A stretch of DNA of 64,000 nucleotides from Desertivirga arenae (lineage in GTDB: Bacteria; Bacteroidota; Bacteroidia; Sphingobacteriales; Sphingobacteriaceae). A program made the position numbers and the translations under genes. Each line of letters begins with the position of its first letter. The first letter of the stretch is position 1. Below the pieces are notes generated by a model, which did not search any database, was not told the origin of the DNA, and saw nothing but the letters and a program-made list of their open reading frames with translations. The stretch is from positions 372,001 to 436,000 of the forward strand of contig NZ_JAFEWE010000004.1 of NCBI RefSeq assembly GCF_017355785.1, written 5' to 3'. Shown here one piece after another: positions 27,427 through 35,683 of the stretch.

Positions 27427-28182
27427 CTAGTTCCCTGTTATATATAAGGGGGTAAGCCAAAACTGATTTACTTTAAACTGCTGTATGGTAATTGGACTTA
27501 GTGTCTTGTTATAGTTGAAAGGATCATAAATCAGGCCTGATATGGGGTTAAACCTACCCCACTGTTCTGAATTATCTCTTGGGGAAAAACCTAAACCGTA
27601 GATCACTGAATTTAAAAGGCTCTTGGTTCTATATGTTTTCATGCCCAAATAGGTCTTACGACTGATGTACGATTTGGGTTTGGTTAATGCGGGCTTTCCT
27701 GTATTGTAAAAAGTTCCGGCTTCTCCAGCATAAAATTCTGTATCAGTTGAATCTATTCGTTCAATCCCGCCAGTTATCTTATCGTTACTTATTACCATTG
27801 TTACAATTATAGAAGCCAAACGTTCTGGAACTGAATTAGTCGACGCGGGTTTCCAACCTTTAAAGTTGTTTAATTGATGTGCTATATTTTGCACAAGTAT
27901 AGTATTGTTTGTATCGGTATGACTCAGAACTCTCCCCTGACCGATCGAATCAATTAATAATTGAAATTTCACGATACCTTTGGTTTTATTGATATAATTA
28001 TGAGTTGAGATAAATTTAAGAAGACCGGAAAACTGAGCGCTGTCTGCTGTAGCTTTTATATCCCCGCAATCCATGCAAAAACCAGAATCGGAAACATTCT
28101 TAGTTAATTTTGGAAACAGAGCCTGAGAAAAAACGGTGCTGAAAAGTATTGAAAAAAGAAAGGTCGTGATAAGATTTTTCAT
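27427..28182 (-). CDS. Secreted hypothetical protein with TonB-C-like region
   Basis: A 251-residue exported protein with a signal peptide (MKNLITTFLFSILFSTVFSQ). Residues about 68-128 (GIVKFQLLIDSIGQGRVLS ... NFKGWKPA) follow the pattern of the TonB C-terminal domain: a beta strand, an aliphatic helix and the K-x-W-x-P-A ending. No transmembrane anchor or proline-rich linker is present, so it is not a standard TonB. A CxxC pair (CMDCGD) lies near residues 37-40. The C-terminal half is unknown. It converges with the previous secreted gene, 21 bases away. Confidence 0.6.
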   Translation of the reverse strand: MKNLITTFLFSILFSTVFSQALFPKLTKNVSDSGFCMDCGDIKATADSAQFSGLLKFISTHNYINKTKGIVKFQLLIDSIGQGRVLSHTDTNNTILVQNIAHQLNNFKGWKPASTNSVPERLASIIVTMVISNDKITGGIERIDSTDTEFYAGEAGTFYNTGKPALTKPKSYISRKTYLGMKTYRTKSLLNSVIYGLGFSPRDNSEQWGRFNPISGLIYDPFNYNKTLSPITIQQFKVNQFWLTPLYITGN

Positions 28183-28295
28183 ACGATAAAAATATTATTT
28201 TAAAATGAATATTTTCTTCTTTCTCTAGTTTTCTCCCTTGTCTGTCTCTATCAAGAATAGGAAAGATAAAATGGAGTTAAACGAATTCATGTTGC

Positions 28296-28303
28296 TATTT
28301 TTG
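28296..28303 (+). promoter_or_regulatory. -7 promoter element of dnaG
   Basis: TATTTTTG matches TAnnTTTG exactly, about 95 bases upstream of the preferred dnaG start at 28398. Confidence 0.5.
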
Positions 28304-28397
28304 CATTGCATATTTCCTGGTCAAAATAATTGTTAAACAGCAATTTTATTTATTGGCATGTTCAACTTTACCAGGAAGTGGATTAAGAAATGCGCTG

Positions 28398-30428
28398 ATG
28401 ATTGCTAAGGAAACCGTAGATAAGATATTGCAGGCTGTTCGTATAGAGGATGTTGTTGGGGAATTTGTACATCTTAAGAAACGAGGGACCAGTCTTATCG
28501 GCAACTGTCCGTTCCATAATGAGAAGACTCCTTCCTTTAATGTGTCGGTTAATAAAGGGATTTATAAGTGCTTTGGATGTGGAAAGGGGGGAGATTCTGT
28601 TCGCTTCATTATGGAACACGAAAAGTACTCTTACCCGGAGGCCCTAAAGTTCCTGGCGAATAAATACAATATTGAAATAGAGGAGATCGAAGCATCTCCT
28701 GAACAGCAGGCCGCCGACAATCGCCGGGAAAGTTTGTACATCATCTCTTCCTTTGCCGCTAAGTTCTTCTCTGAAACCATGTGGGAGACTTCGGAAGGGC
28801 AAACCATAGGGTTGGGGTATTTCAAGGAAAGAGGGTTCAGGGATGATATTATTAAAAAATTTGAACTTGGCTTTTCACCCGACAGTTGGGATGCTTTGAT
28901 CGAAAGTTCCAAGCGGGAAGGCTTTAATGAGGAGTTCCTGGAAACCGTCGGACTGGCAATCCGAAATGATAAAGGGAAGTTATACGATCGCTTCCGTGGA
29001 CGGGTTATGTTCCCCATCCATAATATTAGTGGTCGAATTATAGGATTCGGAGGACGAACTTTAGTCACTGACAAAAAAGTTCCTAAATACGTTAACTCTC
29101 CTGAAAGCGAAATATATCATAAGTCAAATGTCCTTTACGGCCTTTTTCAAGCAAAGAAGGTTATACGTGATCTGGATAATTGCTACCTGGTAGAAGGATA
29201 TGCAGACGTACTTTCAGTTCACCAGGCTGGAATAGAAAATGTTGTCGCTTCTTCCGGTACTTCTCTGACAACAGAGCAGATTCGTCTTATTTCCAGATTT
29301 ACCAAAAACGTCACGATTCTCTATGATGGTGATGCTGCTGGTATAAAAGCTTCTCTTCGCGGACTTGACATGATCCTGGAGGAAGGACTGGATGTAAAGG
29401 TAGTTTCGTTCCCTGATGGCCATGATCCCGACTCTTATGTTCAGCAGGTTGGAAGCTCTCAGTTCAAAACGTATATTGAGAAAAACCAGAAGGACTTCAT
29501 ACTTTATAAGACAAGTATCCTGCTTAAAGACGCAGCTAATGATCCCATTAAAAAGGCCGGAGTTATTCACGATGTAGTAGAGAGTATCGCCAAAATACCT
29601 GACGATATTAAAGCTTCGGTGTTTATCAGGGAGTGTAGCTTCTTATTACAAATAGAAGAGCGGGTATTGATTGCAGAGCTAAATAAGCTACGCATGGGGC
29701 GGCTGAAACGGGATAATAAGAGTGATAACGGTTCTTCTCAGGGTTATCAGTCTTCAAATCAGTTTTCCCCATCCCCTTATCCGCAAACGTCATATCCTCC
29801 AACTCAGTATCCAACAGATCAGTACCCGCCAGATCAATATCCTCCTGATGAGTTACCTCCTCCTGATGAAATTTTGTTTGCTACTGAAAAGGCGGTGGAG
29901 ACAGAAGAGCTGCAGGAAAAAGAAATCATCAGGCTGCTATTAAATTACGGTCACGAGCTGGTGCATTGGGATGATATCACAGATACTTATATTGCTCCTT
30001 ACGTAATATCAAATCTTGCAGACGTTACGTTTGATAGTCCTGTTTGTGCCAGGATCCTTCAGGAATACAATGATTTTATGGAGCGTGGGGAATTGCCTAC
30101 CGTTCAAGATTTTATTCATCATAGAGACCAGCAGATTTCTGATTTGGCCATTTCGCTGGTTTCCTCTCCTTATGCATTAAGTGAAAATTGGCGGGAAAGC
30201 AGAAAGATCTATGTTAAGCACGAGTCGGAAAATATGAGGGGTACAATTCTAGGAGGTATATTTCACCTCAAAAAGAAGAAAGTGGATAAGATATTGAAGA
30301 ATATTCGCGAGGAGATTCAAAAAGAAACCGACGAAGATAACCAGGTAATATTGATGCAGCGTTACATGAGAGTGAAGGAAATAGAAAAGGGAATATCAAC
30401 GTTTTTAGGTTCTGTAGTTGTGAAATAA
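28398..30428 (+). CDS. dnaG: DNA primase DnaG
   Basis: DnaG synthesises RNA primers at the replication fork. I choose ATG 28398 (MIAKETVDKILQAVRIEDVV), because the longer frame from TTG 28353 adds residues unlike the family's conserved N-terminus. The 676-residue product has the CHC2 zinc finger (CPFH at 37-40, C58 and C61 in KCFGCGKGGD), the core TOPRIM domain with YLVEGYADVLS, SSGTSLT and ILYDGDAAG, and a C-terminal helicase-binding region. Between them (about 435-485) is a Pro/Tyr/Gln-rich linker of QYPPD-like repeats. yraN starts directly after the stop codon. Confidence 0.96.
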   Translation: MIAKETVDKILQAVRIEDVVGEFVHLKKRGTSLIGNCPFHNEKTPSFNVSVNKGIYKCFGCGKGGDSVRFIMEHEKYSYPEALKFLANKYNIEIEEIEASPEQQAADNRRESLYIISSFAAKFFSETMWETSEGQTIGLGYFKERGFRDDIIKKFELGFSPDSWDALIESSKREGFNEEFLETVGLAIRNDKGKLYDRFRGRVMFPIHNISGRIIGFGGRTLVTDKKVPKYVNSPESEIYHKSNVLYGLFQAKKVIRDLDNCYLVEGYADVLSVHQAGIENVVASSGTSLTTEQIRLISRFTKNVTILYDGDAAGIKASLRGLDMILEEGLDVKVVSFPDGHDPDSYVQQVGSSQFKTYIEKNQKDFILYKTSILLKDAANDPIKKAGVIHDVVESIAKIPDDIKASVFIRECSFLLQIEERVLIAELNKLRMGRLKRDNKSDNGSSQGYQSSNQFSPSPYPQTSYPPTQYPTDQYPPDQYPPDELPPPDEILFATEKAVETEELQEKEIIRLLLNYGHELVHWDDITDTYIAPYVISNLADVTFDSPVCARILQEYNDFMERGELPTVQDFIHHRDQQISDLAISLVSSPYALSENWRESRKIYVKHESENMRGTILGGIFHLKKKKVDKILKNIREEIQKETDEDNQVILMQRYMRVKEIEKGISTFLGSVVVK

Positions 30429-30785
30429 ATGGCTGCCCACAATGATCTAGGAACTAAAGGCGAAGCACTCGCTAAATCTTATCTTGAAGATAAGGGTTAT
30501 CGGATCCTGGAGATAAATTGGGTGTATGCAAGGGCTGAAGTTGATATAATAGCTTATCATGATAAAAGGATCATTTTTGTGGAAGTTAAAACGAGAACTT
30601 CGGTAGATTATGGTCAGCCCGAAGAATTTGTGGGGTATGCTAAGGAGCGAAATTTAAAAAGAGCTGCAGAGCAGTATATTTACTGGAAGAATTTTAACGG
30701 AGAGATCCGTTTTGATATAATTGCAATACTATTTAACAAACTGGGTGAACACACGCTGCGTCATATTGAAGACGCTTTCTGGTAG
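30429..30785 (+). CDS. YraN family protein (UPF0102), endonuclease-like
   Basis: A 118-residue cytoplasmic protein of the YraN/UPF0102 family. It carries the PD-(D/E)xK nuclease-like pattern: GEALAKSYLEDKGYRIL, then ARAEVDIIAYHD with the aspartate, and FVEVKTRTS with the E-x-K. The ATG is immediately after the dnaG stop, so the two are translationally coupled. The family's cellular role is not settled; its closeness to dnaG fits a DNA-related task, which is inference. Confidence 0.9.
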   Translation: MAAHNDLGTKGEALAKSYLEDKGYRILEINWVYARAEVDIIAYHDKRIIFVEVKTRTSVDYGQPEEFVGYAKERNLKRAAEQYIYWKNFNGEIRFDIIAILFNKLGEHTLRHIEDAFW

Positions 30786-30796
30786 AGAACACTAAT

Positions 30797-31834
30797 ATGA
30801 GAAAATTATATATCGCTCTTCTTTGCGCTGGCATTCTTGCAGCTTGTTCAAAGAAAGAAAACAAGTCCGTCTATTTTTTATCGCCTGAAGAAGGAACTAA
30901 TGTTTCCCTTGGGAAAACCATCGCTCTTAAACTAGACATCGAGGCGGGATCATTTGATTCAATTCAATATCTGGTTGACACGATTAACGCGGGAAGCAGG
31001 AAAGATACAACCCCCGTTGATTTCGCCACAACAAACAGTACTTTGGGTACTCATATTATCACCGCAAAAGTTTTTAAAGGAGGTGCTGCTGAAGAGGTCA
31101 CCACGAACATTGTAGTTCTTCCCTCTGCGGCTCCTGTTAAATACAGCTATTCTGTTGTTAATACTTTTCCTCATGATACCTCTTCATTTACGGAAGGTTT
31201 GGAATATAAAGACGGAGTAATCTATGAAAGTGATGGATTGAAGGGCGAGTCAACCTTGAGGATTGCTAGTTTAGAAACAGGTAAAGTTATTAAGAAGATA
31301 GATCTCGCACCTCAATATTTTGCAGAGGGAATTACGGTTATTGATGATAAGATAATCCAGATTACTTACCAGGAAGGTGTAGGCTTTGTGTACGATAAAC
31401 GCACTTTGCAGAAGTTGAAGGAGTTTCCTTATCAGGCAGGAAGAGAGGGCTGGGGCTTGGCATTTGACGGTAATAAGGTCCTTAATTCAGATGGAACAAA
31501 TAACATATACTATTTAAGTAAGGATACTTATCAAAAGGAGAAAACCCTGGAGGTTTACGACAATAAAGGAGCTGTCAAAAACCTGAATGAGCTTGAGTTC
31601 ATTGAGGGTAGAATATTCGCTAATGTATGGATGACGAACAGGATTGTGATCATTAATCCTGCTAATGGTGCTGTAGAAGCTGAACTTGATATGTCAAGCC
31701 TTTATCCCGAAGCAGATGATATTAATTCTGACGCAGTTCTTAACGGCATTGCATGGGATGAAAAAGGCCGGAGATTATTTGTAACAGGCAAGAAGTGGGA
31801 TAAACTTTTCGAGATAAAAATAAAGAAGGACTAA
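30797..31834 (+). CDS. Glutaminyl-peptide cyclotransferase (glutamine cyclotransferase) lipoprotein
   Basis: A 345-residue lipoprotein with signal peptide and lipobox ILAAC (C17). After a beta-sandwich-like N-terminal part (about 20-110) comes a five-bladed propeller of the glutamine cyclotransferase family, which turns N-terminal glutamine of proteins into pyroglutamate. Typical blocks are FPHDTSSFTEGLEYKDG, ESTLRIASLETGKV, GREGWGLAFDG and LNELEFIEGRIFANVW. It probably acts on exported proteins on the envelope's periplasmic or outer face. The gene is 11 bases after yraN, so it is likely in the dnaG operon, and ends in a terminator that overlaps its stop codon. Confidence 0.9.
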   Translation: MRKLYIALLCAGILAACSKKENKSVYFLSPEEGTNVSLGKTIALKLDIEAGSFDSIQYLVDTINAGSRKDTTPVDFATTNSTLGTHIITAKVFKGGAAEEVTTNIVVLPSAAPVKYSYSVVNTFPHDTSSFTEGLEYKDGVIYESDGLKGESTLRIASLETGKVIKKIDLAPQYFAEGITVIDDKIIQITYQEGVGFVYDKRTLQKLKEFPYQAGREGWGLAFDGNKVLNSDGTNNIYYLSKDTYQKEKTLEVYDNKGAVKNLNELEFIEGRIFANVWMTNRIVIINPANGAVEAELDMSSLYPEADDINSDAVLNGIAWDEKGRRLFVTGKKWDKLFEIKIKKD

Positions 31835-31847
31835 GCCTTCTTTATTT
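31818..31847. terminator. Bidirectional terminator between the cyclotransferase and Rieske genes
   Basis: A perfect 12-bp stem (31818-31829 with 31836-31847) closes a six-base loop that includes the TAA of the cyclotransferase gene. A- and T-rich arms allow it to work on both strands. Confidence 0.8.
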
Positions 31848-32286
31848 AACTCTTTGTTGCTGTGAGGGTTGTGCCGGTAAGCGAAGTCGAATAGATCTTC
31901 AAGGCTCTAACAGTTCCGCCTCCCAATGGCTGTGAAAGCACTGTCCCATTTGATCCAAAAGTGGCTTTGTGATTGTCGCATTCAATTTTATTCGATTGCC
32001 AGTTTAAATTTCCGCCTTGGTGTGGACATATTGCTTCTGTTGCAACAAAAGCTGAAGTTTCAGAACCTGCGGCTATTCGTATAAATAGCACACCATTAAC
32101 AGTTTTCTGGCTTCCGACACTAGCAAGGGTAGAAATGTCGACACTAGACGTATTGCCGTTATTATTATTCCCTCCCGGAGCAGGTTCATCCTCGCTGCCA
32201 CCTTTACTACAAGCGGTAAAGCAAGATCCTGTACATACCAATGCAAGACCTATTCCCAATGATTTTAAAAATTCGTCTCTTTCCAT
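31846..32286 (-). CDS. Rieske-type [2Fe-2S] protein, exported, probable lipoprotein
   Basis: A 146-residue protein with an N-terminal export signal and a cysteine at 26 (FTAC) that could be lipidated; Asn/Gly-rich linker residues (about 27-48) follow. The Rieske cluster ligands are CPHQG (C87, H89) and CDNHKATFG (C103, H106). The second box lacks the disulfide cysteines of bc1-type Rieske proteins, so it is closer to the low-potential ferredoxin-like type. It presumably carries electrons in the periplasm. It is the last gene of the sigma/anti-sigma/YceI/DUF5777 operon; the gap to the gene before it is 10 bases. Confidence 0.88.
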   Translation of the reverse strand: MERDEFLKSLGIGLALVCTGSCFTACSKGGSEDEPAPGGNNNNGNTSSVDISTLASVGSQKTVNGVLFIRIAAGSETSAFVATEAICPHQGGNLNWQSNKIECDNHKATFGSNGTVLSQPLGGGTVRALKIYSTSLTGTTLTATKS

Positions 32287-32296
32287 AGTTTGTCGT

Positions 32297-33220
32297 TTAA
32301 TAGATTTTCGAGTTTATGTCCGGGTTTTTTGATTTGTGCAAACTGAAGTTTCTTGACATGGTGAAGCCAAAGCGTACTCCTCCATCGGTCCAGGATTTCA
32401 GAGTGTTAGGTAGGAAATTGTTTTCGAGGATAAATGGAGAATTCATGAAGTTTAAAGCAAAGACATGGCCGCCTGTTTCAATCTCTAAGCCGAGGCCTAA
32501 AGGGTTGTAATAGGTGTTGGTTAATTTATCTGAGCGGGATATTGTTGACCATTGATAATCTGCGATGAGGGAAAACCTTTTATTCAGCTTTAATCTTCCA
32601 GCAATACCTGCAACAAACATTCCTTTTTCATCTACTGGATCCGTTACTACAGATCTTACGAGATAGCCGGGAGACAGTTGAAGGGATAGGATATTCGAGA
32701 ATTTCCGGGCAATTAATGCCTGAAAAATGAAAGAGCTTCTCTCGCCTGTATTTTTAAACTCGTTGTTTTTATCCTCGCGGGTTACCCATGCTCCTTGTGC
32801 AAAAGCAGTAGCACTGATAGGAACGGTTTTACTTTGCTGGAGCACCTTATGCTTCAGAAAAAGATTATAAGTTTCGTCCTGCTTGCTTCTGCCTATCCCA
32901 AGGGTAAACCGGTCGGTAACCCCATAGTCAAACCCAATGTAAAGATCCGTAGCAACATCAAGTCCATAAAGCGTATGAGAACCACCAAAGTCGCCGCCAA
33001 TGTCGCCAAATCGATGTCCGATCAGTAAATTCAGATCGTACTTTTTTTGTGTTTCAGTGGACTGAGAAAGAACAATGCGAGTTGACTTAAACGTTGCATT
33101 TACAGACTCATTACTACTCTTATCTGTCATTTGATTGAGTAAGGAATCAGTTTCCTGAGCTGCAACAGAGGATGAAATAGTCAGGAACACCAAAAGTGAC
33201 TTAAGATTTCTAGAGATCAT
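32297..33220 (-). CDS. DUF5777-family outer-membrane beta-barrel protein
   Basis: A 307-residue protein with a signal peptide (to SSVAAQ, about residue 22) and a body of alternating amphipathic strands ending with an aromatic strand, as in small outer-membrane barrels. The block LNLLIGHRFGDIGGDFGGSHTLYGLD is characteristic of the DUF5777 family, which has no known function. Its gene begins one base upstream of the YceI stop, in an operon with Rieske and YceI proteins, which suggests a link to electron or quinone handling in the envelope. That link is inference. Confidence 0.8.
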   Translation of the reverse strand: MISRNLKSLLVFLTISSSVAAQETDSLLNQMTDKSSNESVNATFKSTRIVLSQSTETQKKYDLNLLIGHRFGDIGGDFGGSHTLYGLDVATDLYIGFDYGVTDRFTLGIGRSKQDETYNLFLKHKVLQQSKTVPISATAFAQGAWVTREDKNNEFKNTGERSSFIFQALIARKFSNILSLQLSPGYLVRSVVTDPVDEKGMFVAGIAGRLKLNKRFSLIADYQWSTISRSDKLTNTYYNPLGLGLEIETGGHVFALNFMNSPFILENNFLPNTLKSWTDGGVRFGFTMSRNFSLHKSKNPDINSKIY

Positions 33221-33221
33221 A

Positions 33222-33785
33222 TTATTTAGTTACTTGGTTTAAGGTAGCATCTATATCAACGGCAATTACTTCGGCTATTTTGGTCATCACCAGTTTGGGA
33301 ATCTTTATATTATGATCCGCACATGCGACGTTAAAGTTGGATAACAGCTGCACTTTTCCATCTTTCACCCTTAGTTTCCCATTTATTGTTCTCTGTTTAT
33401 CCACACCATGCATAGACAAGTTACCTGAAGCTGATACATTATATTCACCATCCCTGGAGAAGTCCAGATCTTGGTTTATTTTACCTTTAAAGCGGGCCAT
33501 AGGGAACTTATCACTTTCCAAATAGTTCTCATTGAAGTGTTCCTGCATAAGACCCTTCTCAAACTGAAAACTTTTTACCGCAACCTGAAACGCAATTTCT
33601 CCAGTTTTGGATATAAGTACTGCTGCTCCCTTATTCGATACTGCTTTTATATCCTCGATGGGAGTAGAGGAAAAGAACTTAATCTTAGCATTGCTCGTAC
33701 TATAGTTAACCTGGGCTTTTAATAAAGAAGGGAATAGCAGACTGAATAGGAGAGCTGCTCTTTTAATGTTTTTTAGTTGTTCCAT
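33222..33785 (-). CDS. YceI family periplasmic protein
   Basis: A 187-residue exported protein (signal peptide ending near SLLKAQ, residue 25) of the YceI family, an eight-stranded lipocalin-like barrel that binds isoprenoid quinones or similar long-chain lipids. Visible pieces are NYSTSNAKIKFFSSTPIEDI, MQEHFNENYLESDKFPMARFKG and GNLSMHGVDKQRTINGKL, all typical. It overlaps the anti-sigma/barrel gene by 23 bases and is one base from the DUF5777 gene. Ligand identity is not shown by the sequence; the neighbouring Rieske protein makes a quinone attractive. Confidence 0.88.
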   Translation of the reverse strand: MEQLKNIKRAALLFSLLFPSLLKAQVNYSTSNAKIKFFSSTPIEDIKAVSNKGAAVLISKTGEIAFQVAVKSFQFEKGLMQEHFNENYLESDKFPMARFKGKINQDLDFSRDGEYNVSASGNLSMHGVDKQRTINGKLRVKDGKVQLLSNFNVACADHNIKIPKLVMTKIAEVIAVDIDATLNQVTK

Positions 33786-34989
33786 AAGTCATAGTTAAGC
33801 TTATACCGCTCGATTTTAATTTGACTTTTCCTTCGCCCACTCCTCCAAGCGGTAATTTAACGTAAGGCTCAAGTCCAAAGCGAATATTTTGATTAGTTGA
33901 TTTAAAGGTGTATCTACCAGAAATGCTTGCTACTCCAAAATAGCTTTGATTGGCGTTAGTCTTTTTTAACAGAAAGTCGTTCACTCCAGATTCCGGCGTA
34001 TATTCGAACAGGTATTTCTCTTTAAGCATTAGGTAAGATGAAAGGCCTCCAGTAAGAGAAATGCTCCTGTTCTTTAAGGACCATACGGGAACAGACAGTT
34101 GCAGCGGAATCTCAAGAACATTACAAGAAGCATCAATATTGTATATTTCGCTGGCGCGTGCAGGATTTCTAAGAGCATAATCAAGAGCTTCCGCATCGTA
34201 TTTTTTAACCCCATAACGAGCGCCAGTGCTAAAGGTCAAATTTTTCCAATTAACATTAATCAGAAGGCCAACGTTTAAATCCCCTCTTTTACCTGCCAGC
34301 GACCGTGTAGAACTAAAATCTGGTCCGGCTGAAAAAGTGAAACCAAGTGAAGGCTTCAACAGCTTGCTTTTCGGCGGTTGGGAAGAATCTAAAGGACGCG
34401 TTGTTTTAACTTGCCTTTCAGGAATTGATAACTCAGAATTGGAAACGACACCCTCTGCTGTCATAACCAGAAGATCAAGATGATGCAAAGTGTCTCCACC
34501 CGTAGTTGAATAGGTATTATTTATTGATCTACTATCAGCTGGATCTACACTATTGAAAGAATCCCCTCCATGTGAAGACTGCTTTTGAACTTTTAAGTCT
34601 GTAGGTGTTTTACTGTGGACTGCTATTGCAGACGGATCTTCGCCTTGTCTTTGAGATACTTTAGATCTGGATCTATTAGTATTTGCAGGGTTAGTAGCTC
34701 TATTGTCCTTGACGCTAATGTTAGGTTTAACAGCTATAGAAACAGAATCTACAGGTTTCGTTTTCCTGGCAGTGATAGAATCTTGGTTTCCATCATATAA
34801 AAATATGCCTCCTGCAAGAAATAACAGAGTACATGCAGCTATACTTAAATTCCTTAGAAAGATAATACGATCCTTCTTACGGAGTTTTTTCTCCATAAGA
34901 ACCCAGGCCTCTTCTTCAAATTCATAGTCGAAGTTTTGCGACTTTTCTTTGAAGAGCCTGTCGAATTCGTTATCTGACATATCTTTCAT
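33763..34989 (-). CDS. Anti-sigma-like protein with C-terminal outer-membrane-barrel-like domain
   Basis: A 408-residue protein in three parts. A charged cytoplasmic N-terminus (about 1-40, SDNEFDRLFKEKSQNFDYEF then EEEAWVLMEKKLRKKDR) has the anti-sigma style of Bacteroidota. One membrane helix covers about 43-64. A long Ser/Thr/Asn-rich linker (about 70-215) leads to a beta-rich C-terminal domain (about 218-408) that looks like a PorT/OMP_b-brl barrel. Lying 6 bases downstream of an ECF sigma gene, it probably holds that sigma factor at the inner membrane. How a barrel-like domain works on an inner-membrane-anchored protein is unclear. Confidence 0.75.
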   Translation of the reverse strand: MKDMSDNEFDRLFKEKSQNFDYEFEEEAWVLMEKKLRKKDRIIFLRNLSIAACTLLFLAGGIFLYDGNQDSITARKTKPVDSVSIAVKPNISVKDNRATNPANTNRSRSKVSQRQGEDPSAIAVHSKTPTDLKVQKQSSHGGDSFNSVDPADSRSINNTYSTTGGDTLHHLDLLVMTAEGVVSNSELSIPERQVKTTRPLDSSQPPKSKLLKPSLGFTFSAGPDFSSTRSLAGKRGDLNVGLLINVNWKNLTFSTGARYGVKKYDAEALDYALRNPARASEIYNIDASCNVLEIPLQLSVPVWSLKNRSISLTGGLSSYLMLKEKYLFEYTPESGVNDFLLKKTNANQSYFGVASISGRYTFKSTNQNIRFGLEPYVKLPLGGVGEGKVKLKSSGISLTMTYGTTKKH

Positions 34990-34995
34990 CAGCTA

Positions 34996-35553
34996 CTAAT
35001 ATTGTTCTTTGATCTGTGCTCCTACTGTTTCTTTCAGCATTTCCTTTAATTGTTGCCGGGCTTTGAATAAATTTGATTTAGATGTTCCTACCGAGATTGA
35101 CAGCAATTTTGAAATCTCCTCGTGATTATAGCCGTCTATCACAAACAGATTGAACACGGTACGATAACTTATTGACAGTCTTTGAACCAGTTTTATAAGA
35201 TCATTGTAATTCAACTTCGATAATATGTTCTCTGTGTCCTCTGAGTCGTGATTATTATTTAACTCTTCCATTTTAAGCCGTTTTATTCTTGCCCTGTAGT
35301 GATCAATAGAGGTATTAATCATAATGGTGCTAAGCCAGGATTGGAATGGGCGACTTTCATCTACCTTGCTGATACTGTTGAATACTTTTAAAAAACCATC
35401 GTTGACCATCTCAATGGCCTCTTCTTTATTTTCAGAATAGCGCAAACAGATCTTCATAGAAAAACCGAAGAAGAGCTTGTACAACTCTTTCTGGCTTTTT
35501 CTATCATTTGCTTTACAGCCTGTTAAAATTTTCTGAAAGTAAATAGGATCCAT
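34996..35553 (-). CDS. ECF-family RNA polymerase sigma factor
   Basis: A 185-residue sigma-70 factor with only regions 2 and 4. Region 2 spans about 15-85 (LYKLFFGFSMKICLRYSENK ... VNDGFLKVFNSI, PFQSWLSTIMINTSIDHYRA) and region 4 about 118-175 (SYRTVFNLFVIDGYNHEEIS, then KLLSISVGTSKSNLFKARQQ). It heads a five-gene operon with anti-sigma-like, YceI, DUF5777 and Rieske genes. A GGCAACC and CGTA pair upstream could be an autoregulated promoter. It is expected to direct transcription of this operon and perhaps others. Confidence 0.93.
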   Translation of the reverse strand: MDPIYFQKILTGCKANDRKSQKELYKLFFGFSMKICLRYSENKEEAIEMVNDGFLKVFNSISKVDESRPFQSWLSTIMINTSIDHYRARIKRLKMEELNNNHDSEDTENILSKLNYNDLIKLVQRLSISYRTVFNLFVIDGYNHEEISKLLSISVGTSKSNLFKARQQLKEMLKETVGAQIKEQY

Positions 35554-35580
35554 TGATTATTTACCCAATATATCGAGAAG

Positions 35581-35607
35581 TACGGTGATGTAGAAGCAGG
35601 GGTTGCC
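35581..35607 (-). promoter_or_regulatory. Candidate ECF-type promoter of the sigma/anti-sigma/YceI/DUF5777/Rieske operon
   Basis: On the minus strand GGCAACC (+ strand 35601-35607) is followed after 16 bases by CGTA (35581-35584). AAC ... CGT spaced 16-17 bases is the common pattern of ECF promoters. It lies 28-54 bases upstream of the sigma gene's start codon. No TAnnTTTG box is seen here. Inferred from pattern only. Confidence 0.4.
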
Positions 35608-35649
35608 TGAGGGGTAAATTATTTTTGGAAGAATAGGATAGGTAGTAAA

Positions 35650-35680
35650 TAAAAAAGGGAAGCGCTGCTTCCCTTTTTTA
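35650..35680 (-). terminator. Intrinsic terminator of pgi
   Basis: A perfect 14-bp stem (35650-35663 with 35667-35680), loop gct, directly after the pgi stop codon on the minus strand, with A-rich/T-rich arms. Confidence 0.85.
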
Positions 35681-35683
35681 ATA

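Noticed and set aside
28353-28397. An N-terminal extension of DnaG from a TTG codon
   Set aside because: The extra residues do not look like primase; ATG 28398 gives the usual MIAKETVDKIL start.
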